Source: Serinus canaria (lineage: Eukaryota; Chordata; Aves; Passeriformes; Fringillidae). From it: a DNA stretch of 64,000 bases. The notes under the pieces are model-generated. The model saw only the letters and a program-made list of their open reading frames with translations. It made no database searches and was not told where the DNA came from. Each line of letters begins with the position of its first letter. Position 1 is the stretch's first letter. The position numbers and the translations under genes were made by a program. The stretch is from the NCBI RefSeq assembly GCF_022539315.1, contig NC_066316.1, forward strand, positions 57,041,994 to 57,105,993, given 5' to 3'. Positions 48,801-57,800 of this stretch are shown here, piece by piece.

Positions 48801-51800
48801 CCTCTAATAATTTATTTTCAGCTTGGGTTTGTTTCTGTGTTATTTATTGTGGCTTTGTCTCTGCTCAGTGACGGAGATCGTTGGTTCCGATCAGCGGATG
48901 GTTGGAATTGTGATTCAGATATTCTTTACCCTGGGAATTATAATTCTCCCTGGAATTGCATACTTGATTCCCACCTGGCAGGGGATCCAGCTGGCCATTT
49001 CACTGCCCAACTTCCTCTTCCTGCTCTACTATTGGTAATGTTGCAGTCATTGCTCTTGTCATTATTGCTATTGCTATTTGAGCATCTCGGGAGTCCTGCT
49101 GTGGCTCCAAGTCTCCAGAGTGGAATATGTAGGTTAGGAAGAAGATATTTGCACATTGTTGACTTTGTAATTTGTAATTCCCTTTTAGTGAATCACAGAC
49201 ATACATTATTCTAGTTTTTCTGCCCACACTTTGCCTCTCTGATCAGCCACAACTGGCCCTTCACATAACCCTGCACTGTTTATAAGGTTAACTTGACTGA
49301 AGTTGGTTTTTCCCATAAGCCATGAGACCCCACTTCTGCCTTCCATTATTTACTTAGTTAAAGTTTGACCTTGCCCTCAGGTCCCCTGAGCTGGGCAGCA
49401 CAGCTGATGAGAAAGCAGAACTCTAAGCCATGGTAAACACCTGTCTCAGTGCAGTGGTCCTGTGGGATGGTTCCCAAGAGACTAACCCATGGAGCCTCCT
49501 CCTGAACCCTGCTTCCTTAAACACTGCCTGCTGTGAACCTTAAAATAGTGAATCATCTTAACCCCAGGCTAGCAGAAACTGAAGCAGCCATCAGTGACAT
49601 TGCTTTGTTCAGTTTATAAAAGAAGGGTGTTTGTGTGTGTGTATCTTACAGTGATAGAGCCAGAAACTTCCTGATCTGCCTGTATGTGTTACTCTACCTG
49701 TTTGGTGCTGGCTTTCATTGTTGCTGTTCTACAGGAACCTTCTTTGCTTGTTGGTTATACTTTTGACAACCAATGTGCAGATAAAATATTACAATTTCTG
49801 ATTTTTCAACTTTGCAGAGTATTGATGTAGTCTCTTTTCTTCTTTCTGGCCCACTAGGATCAAATGTTTTACAGAAGGCTGACTGGAAAAGCAGTCCTCA
49901 AAAGAGTTTTTGTGTCCCAAAGACTGACAAATCTGTGTTTTGTGTTAACACAGGGTAAAAGATAAAAGACTTTGGTTTACTTATGATGTTATAAGGTAAA
50001 AGCCTTATTTAAACTTTTGTGTTCTTACAGGGTGGTTCCTGAATCTCCACGGTGGCTCCTGACACGCAAAAAGGGAGAGAAGGCATTGAAAATCATGCGC
50101 AGGATTGCAAAACACAATGGGAAATTTCTCTCACCCCATTACTCAGAGGTACAGTCATATGTTTGAGCTAGAGGTTTTTCCAAAGCTTTCTCAAGCTTTG
50201 GAAGGTTCAGTGGTGTTAAAATGCATTCTCTCTAAGGGATGGATAGCACTCTTCAAGAGTCACACCAGAACAGTTTGCTGTCAGTCTCTACTTTGTTAAT
50301 TGCAAGATGGGAAAAATGAACTGGCTGGAAATATACAGGCTGAAAAATATAAGTTTGCAAAACAAGGAATCAAGTCTTTCTTTTGTAACACTCCTACTTA
50401 AAGAACTTGTGAGAAATATCAGAAACTAACCTGAGGGGCAATGGTGTTTGATAGCAGTTGCCATTTCATCTGACAGAGCTAGTGTATATAGCATGATCCA
50501 TTTTCCTGGCTCCTTTTCTAGAAGTTCCTTTCACAACTCTAAGAGAAAAGGAAATTAGATTTCAAGTATAAATTTGCTTCCATGCCAACAGGGAGAAAAT
50601 ATGCTGCAAAGTTCACATCTGAGGAAGCTCTGTCTGAGATCACTATTCACAAAGTAGCATGACGTGTTAGAGTCACAGTCCTTTGGCCAGTGGTCTTGAC
50701 AGACCTTGAGAGGACTGATGCATTTAATGCAAATAAAGCTGTTGTGACATTGCAGCATTTGGCTTGTCCTGTGTTGGTAGCAAATGTATGGCTCTCAGAC
50801 CATGATTACTGCAGCATTGGACTTATGGTTCAGTGGGAACAGATGTGGTTAACTGGAGTGATTATGGTCCCTTTCAACCTCAGCCATTCTATGATTCTTG
50901 TCCTGGGTGCAGCAGTCAGGTGTGGTCTCTCACAAGGGCAAAGCAGAGGTGCAGAACCCCCTCCCTCACCCTGCTGGCCACACTGCTTGGATGCAGCCCA
51001 GGATACAGTTGGCTCTCTGGGACCCAAGTGCACATTGCTGGGTCATGTCCAATCTCTCACCCACCAGAACCCCCCAAGTCCTGGGCAGGGCTGCTCCTGG
51101 TCTGTTCATTCCCAGCCTGTGTTGACACCAGGGGTTGCCTGGACCAGGTGCAGCACCAGGTTAAACCCCTTGTTAAACCACGTGAGATTATGAAAGGACA
51201 CAGAGGTGTTGGAGTGAGTCCAGAGGAGGGCTGTGAAATGATCAGAGGGCTGGAGCACCTCTCCTGTGAGGAAAGGCTGAGAGAGCTGGGGTTGTTCAGC
51301 CCAGAGAAGTGATGTTTCCAGGGAAACCCTAGAGCTGCCTTCCAGTACCCAAGGGAGAGTTACAAGAGAGCTGGAAAGGGACTTTTGTCAAGGGCATGAA
51401 GGAACAGAACAAGGGGGATGGCTTCAAACTGAAAGAGGGCAGTTTTAGATTAGATATTAAGAAGAAAATCTGCACTGTGAGAGTGATGAGGCACTGGAAC
51501 AGGTTTCCCAGAGAAGCTGTAAATGCCCCATCCTGGACAGTGTTCAAGGCCAGGCTGGACAAGGCTTTGAGCAACCTGGCCTAGTAGACAGTGTCCCTGC
51601 TCATGGCAAGGGAGCTGGAACTAGATGAACTTTAGTGCCTCTTCCAACCCAAACCTTGCTATGATTCTGTGAATCTATAGTCCTTTGCTGGGGCATATAC
51701 ATCAGTGTGATTCCCACATTCAGGTCAGAATGATGCAGTGCCAAGTTGCCCCAAGTCATGTAGCAGGGCGTTTGTGCTTCTGCAGCTTCCTCTCCACGTT

Positions 51801-54800
51801 CAGCCCCACATTCCTACACCCACTTCCTCTCTAAACATCAGCATTTTCAAAGCATCATGTCAGAAAGATGTGTCATTCCTTGTTTTTTCTTTAAAGTTGT
51901 ATTTATTTTTTTTTTCAAAAGTATCCATGCTCATGACCTTAAGCCACTCACAGCTGTAACAGATTAACCTCCACACATCCAGATTTGTACTGGATCTGTT
52001 CCTAGGATTATTTAATATAGAATCTCTGTCATCCTTTTGCTGTGCCCAGGGGAAAGACAACATCTCCAGGAAGTGCATGGTAATGGATCAAGGATTTGAA
52101 TTAGAATATGAATTAGAATTTGTTTAGAATTTCAGGCTAAGTGCTGCAGGTGTGGAGGCTCAAGAAGAAGTGAGAGGCATTTATTCCTCAATGGACTTGG
52201 GCTCAGATTTCCCAGTATGTCTGTATCAATTTCATCAGCCAAGTGTCTTACATGGCTCTGGATGTTGCAGCTTTGGGTTTTTGTTGGCATGCAGAAACCA
52301 CAGATGACCTTTATATGAAAAAGGATAAACAATTGTTGTTTTTGCTTTGTGAGTTATGACACTGGTGTAGGTCAACACCAACCAGAACTTATTAAATTAA
52401 TTCGAAATTATAAACTCCTTTTTTTCCAGTTGCTCATATTTATCCTATCATGGAGAGTCTTTTCAAACTAATTTTCTAATTCTTAGTCTCTGTCCAAAAC
52501 CAGAATAAACTGAGACCCTCTGAGTAGAGCTACTTCTTAAGAGAATTCTGGATCAAAACCTGTCCCTTTATCTCCAGATATTTTCCTACCCTATACAACA
52601 TATCTAGACCATATGTATTTCTTGCATACATTACCTTACATATATAAATGTATATATACATGCACGTATGTATAAGCCTGCATGGCCCATGAAGAATTAA
52701 GCATGTGTAGAACTATGTACATAAAAAAATTTTGGGAAAAGTGATATGTAATTTTGCTGGAACATGAAAAGGTGAGAGAAGTTATAAAGGGCTCATCCAG
52801 GGTTTTCAAATCTTTGGAAACATGGGCCCTGTCACTGAATTCCTGACTGCACTGGTGTGAATAGCAAAGCTCTCCTTGACTTCAAAGAACAAAAAGAGGA
52901 TTTTTTTTCCCTGCAAAGTGTTGACTCTCCATAGTGCTTTTTTTCTTCATCTATAAAAAAGTGTGTGCTCAGTCATGCTGGGGGTTATTTTTACTTTATT
53001 AAGACATAAAAATACAAGTGGCAGTTGTGCTGAATTTATCTTTAGTTCTCTGGAAATCTAAAACCATATTTGCACAAAGTCACAACTGATGGCTGGCAGC
53101 CTGTTCTTATAAACAACAGACATGGCAGCTTTATAACCATATTATGAGAGTCCAAGAGCAGTGCAGAAACCCAGCAACCCCAGCCTGCCTCACTAAGGAC
53201 TCTGGCATGCAGCACAAGTGGCAGTGCTTTGAAGAAAACTTTTGGCTCTGGCTACAGAAGAAAAGTGAGAGGGAGTAGAAAGGAAGTTCAAACAAGTGTG
53301 GGGTTTCTCTGTCTTACTTACAAAGCTTTGTGTCAGTCAGTTAGGAAAAAGTCATGTGTAAACACATCCAGCCAAACCTCACTGAAAAGCAGCTGTGCTA
53401 CCTTATGATAAAATAAAACAAATAAAGGGTGAAAGCTTTGGGCTCAGTCCTGGCTATGCTGATGAGACCCTCAGGCAATGCCTTGGCTTTACCTGTGTTC
53501 TCCTCATGGATTTGCATGTTACCTCCAGCTTCTCTGTCTTTTCACTCCCTTCTGGCCTGGGCTCCTGCACCTCTGTAAGCAGCAAGTGCTGTGGTAATAG
53601 AGAGGGGTTTGCTCCTCTCTTTGCCCTCTTAGGCATCCTCTCAGGAGGGGTCAATAATGGGGAGTTAAAGCAGCAAGGCTGCCTAAAATCCTTCTAAAAA
53701 TGGCACAGCAGGTTTAACCCCATGTTCCCCACAGCTGCTTTGAGAGCTGATAGCAACCCCAGCTGTGGCTGCCAGTTCTTGGGCAGTATCATGTTTGGTG
53801 CCTGCCTGAAACTGCCTCTGCCTTATCTTCCTTGTGTCTTCCTCACTTGCCAAATGACCATGTGAACGAAGGGTTTTCACCTGGCTCAGTTAAAAACTGC
53901 TGGCCAGGGTTAAAACCAGCCTAGATCAGTGTAACTAATCCCTTTTTGGCCCTGCTAGTATTCTGGCTCTGTACTGTCCACAGCCATGAACTTCAATGGG
54001 TAAACAGAGGACTGTGTGAAATCCTGCTCTTTTCTGTTAGTGTTAAACCTTCTAACCAGTAGTCTCACTGAGTGTCTCATTGAGATTGTATTGCAGGCAG
54101 CTGGGAGCAGATTTATTATATTTTGTAGACAGTGTGAGAACCATTAATTCATACTTAGCAGGTTATTTCTTTCAGGGCAAAAGCCACATTCAGCACAGCA
54201 TGTGTATATTTTAGGATGCTCTGAATTTCACTGGTTGAATATTTTGTAGCACCCAAGCATTGTCATAGATCTGCTCTTTCTCTCACTCCCATTTTCTTCC
54301 TGCTGCCCAGCTTGCTGCCAATGATGTTCCCAAGCCCATTGCCTGCTGCTCAGCTCCTCTCTCCCTGCTTCCCTCAGCCCATTGCTTTACCCTATTTCTT
54401 TGTCCCAGCCACCCTTGGCAGAAGGCAATTCTGTGTCCAGTGGCCCTGATGTGACGGTGATTGCTTGTTAACTTCCAAGAAAATCCAGGTCAACAAGGAG
54501 GAAATAATTTTTCCGTTCTCAAGTTAAGACTGGGGATTTTTTAAATTGATTTTTGCACAATCATCATTAAGGAAAGCCCAGAGCTATATCCAGTTATTAT
54601 CTGTTCCAACACCTGTGCATGGCTCTGGAGTGCTATGAGCAGCACACTGGCTTGCCAGCACCTTTGCTCACTGGACTGGAAAATTGCTGATCACTGTATT
54701 TACACAGAAACTGTGTCCCAGGGTGTCACTCGTGCGCCGAGGTTGGGGCAGGAACAGCGAGAGGCAGGATGGTAGGAAGGCAAAGAAGGCTTCATTCAAA

Positions 54801-57800
54801 AGAACCGAGAGGTTTTTATAGAGTGGTACGATAGGTTCTGTTCTATTGGCTAACTAACAGAAACATCTTTCTCACACACTGTCCTTGAGAGGAACAGAAC
54901 AATAAAGTAGAAAAACAGCACTTGCAAATTGTTTATAATCAACAAGTTATCACATCTTTCCAACTCCCTAAAACTTCTCACAAGCAGCTGTGAGAAACGC
55001 TTGCCGTTTCTCTCTCTCTGTCCCATGGATCCCCACCAGCTCCTGCCTGACTGCTGACAGCTGACTGCTGCTCACTTGTCCCCTCAGATCACTATTAGCA
55101 ATGAGGAGGTCAGCAACCCCTCCTTTCTGGACCTGGTGAGGACTCCCCAGATGAGGAGGAACACACTCATCCTGATGTATGCCTGGTGAGTGCCTATGTC
55201 AGTCCAGCTTGTTACCTGAGTGGGGGGTCTTGAGGAAAGATTCCCTTGTGACTTTTATGTTTTCTTCAGCTGCTTGCAACCATTTGTTTGCCTTGCAACA
55301 CTTTTTTCCTTCTGCTGTTTAGGTTCACAAGTGCCCTTATCTACCAAGGGCTTGTCATGCGCTTGGGAATTATCGGAGGAAACCTCTACCTGGACTTCTT
55401 CATCTCCGGAGCCGTGGAGCTGCCCTCTGCTTTCCTCATTATAGTGACAATGGATCGCATCGGCCGGCGCCTGCCCTTCGCCATGGGCAACATCGTGGCG
55501 AGCGTGGCGTGCCTCATCACTGCCTTCCTGCCAGAAGGTAAGTTATTCCCTGCCCTGGGACAGGCTCCTCAGGCCAGTGTCACCTCCTGAGCAAGGATAG
55601 TGAGCCACACAGAGCTGCAGGTAAAAGCAAAAGCATCTGGTGATGCAGGCAGCACCCAGACGTGGAACAGCACCCCTTATCTGCATGTAGCACAACACCT
55701 TGTTTCCCTGGCACATGGAACAGCCATCTCTTTGATGGGTTGTGAACAACAGCTGGGAATAGCCTTAGAGAAAACTTCTGTAAAGGCCCTGCACTCTCTG
55801 TAAAGCCAAATGCAAGGGAAGAATATACAAACATAATGGGAAAATACATTCCCTGACCAGGAACAGACTTAGTGATGTAGGAAATCTGATTTTGGTGAGT
55901 CATCTCGGTAAGTCTTTTCCTTTACAAACAAAACAATGCAAACCTCAACACAATGTAGGGGCTGTGGTTGGCATCACAGAGCTTGTTGCCTCGCCCTCAC
56001 TCTCCCAGGGGTTTGGACAATGCTAAGAGGCTGGGAGAAAGATATGGCTTTTGATTAAGCCATTCTTATCTGGTTTCAAGGACAGAGAAAAGGTCTGATA
56101 TTGCACAAAGCCTTCCCAGCACTTCTCTCCTTTCTTTAAATTGTTTTCCCTACCATGGTTTTTTGGAGGGTGTTTTTTTTTTGTTCTTCCTGTTGGTTTT
56201 TTTCAGGGTTTTTTTGTTGTTGTTTGTTTTGTGGTTTTTTGTTTGTTTGTTTATTGGTTTGGTGTTTTTTTTTTTTGTTTTGCTTGTATTTTTTAATCCC
56301 TAGGGAGGCATTTGGAGGTGCTTTGAATTGTATATAGGATTATGCTTTGCCTTACTGTAGCTGGGGACCAGCAGCTCAATGGACATCAGAAAGGCTTATT
56401 CCTCCCCAGAACTGTTCCTGTCAAAGTGAGGGACAGTCCTGGCCATCCTAAGAGGTTTTAGTTTCTCAAGGTGTATCATGGGGCTTCTCTCGGCAGGAGA
56501 GGACAGCCTGGGGATTAAAATACTTACAGTTGGACACCTGAGGTCCCAGTCGTGCTTTAAAGAAGTCTGTTTATACAGATGGATAAAAATGTAGCTCTCA
56601 GATCTGAGCCCCTTCACACTGTGATGCTCACACAGTTCGAGTCCCCTGGCAGAGGGAGGATCCACAGGGACATCAACATCACCTTGGGAGTCTGATGGAC
56701 TGAAGGGATGTCATGGAGATGATGTGGATTTGTTTTGTTCTTTCCAGCCTTTGTTTTTCTTATATAGTTTTGCAAACAGAAGACTTCAGGGCAAAAGCAG
56801 TGTCTTGCAACATGGGATGAAGTTTGATGGTGGTTTGTTTGGTTGTTTTGGAAGGGAAAAAAACCCAAGTGTCTCATTTTTGGTTCAGAGAAAACTGAGT
56901 TGTTTTCTTGTTCTTGCACTGAAGGTTTGAAAAAACACAATCACTGCCAGAGCCCCCTCCAGTGGCAGAGCTCCCCTTTGTGTCAAATTCAGGCTCGGTG
57001 TTTCCCTTGCCTCCCTGCCTGTCTAGTCATGGTTAGACCACGCAGAAGACTGCCTTCTTCCAAGAGTGTGACAGAAGTGCTTGTCACATTCCTTGCCATG
57101 CACTTCCAGAGAGCACCAAGATCTCCAGAGTGGGGCTGCTCACAGTGAGAGGGGCAGCTCTGCTCTGCTGTGTGCGGGTGGCCACTGCATCCCTGCTGAT
57201 GTACAAGGGCTTCCTGCTGATGTGTTCAGGGCAGTGGCTGCTCACCAGAGCTTGAGTGCAGCTGGGAGAGCTGGGCAGAGCCAACGGGGCAGTGCCAGGT
57301 ACAGCCTGTGCCAGGTATGATGGGAGGGGAGGATGACCAGCACTAGCATAATTAGGAGTGGCTACAAAAATCACAAAGGGTAAGTGGACTGCTCTAGGGA
57401 GAATGATTTTACTGCAGCCTTCCTGGAGGTTTCCAAGTGATGTGTAGATATGGCAATCTGGGACATGGTGTAGTGGTGGAGTAGCAGGGTTGGGAAAACT
57501 GTTGGACTCAATGGTCCTAAAACTTTTTTCCAACCTAAGTGATTCTATGATTCTATGCAGATTTAGAGGTACTTTCCTTGGGGTCAGAAGGCTTTGGGAG
57601 GTGACTCAACAGTGTTACAGCATAACATCTGTCTATAGAAAAATACTCCTTTCTGCAGCACAGTTTGGATGTGGTCATGGAAGCTTATGATGGTTATTCT
57701 CCCACCCATGCTGTTATGCTCCACCAGCATCTGGAATCAATCAACTCTAGTGATTTCTAATTCCCCAAAGCAGCCTCACATGATGTTTGGAAGCAATAAA

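Larger units (their letters stand above)
50149..55087 (+). other. SLC22A3 intron 5
   Basis: 4.9 kb. Holds three CR1 pieces (50840-51672) and a minus-orientation LTR (54721-55019) that ends only 68 bp before exon 6. The remainder shows nothing I can identify. Confidence 0.8.
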
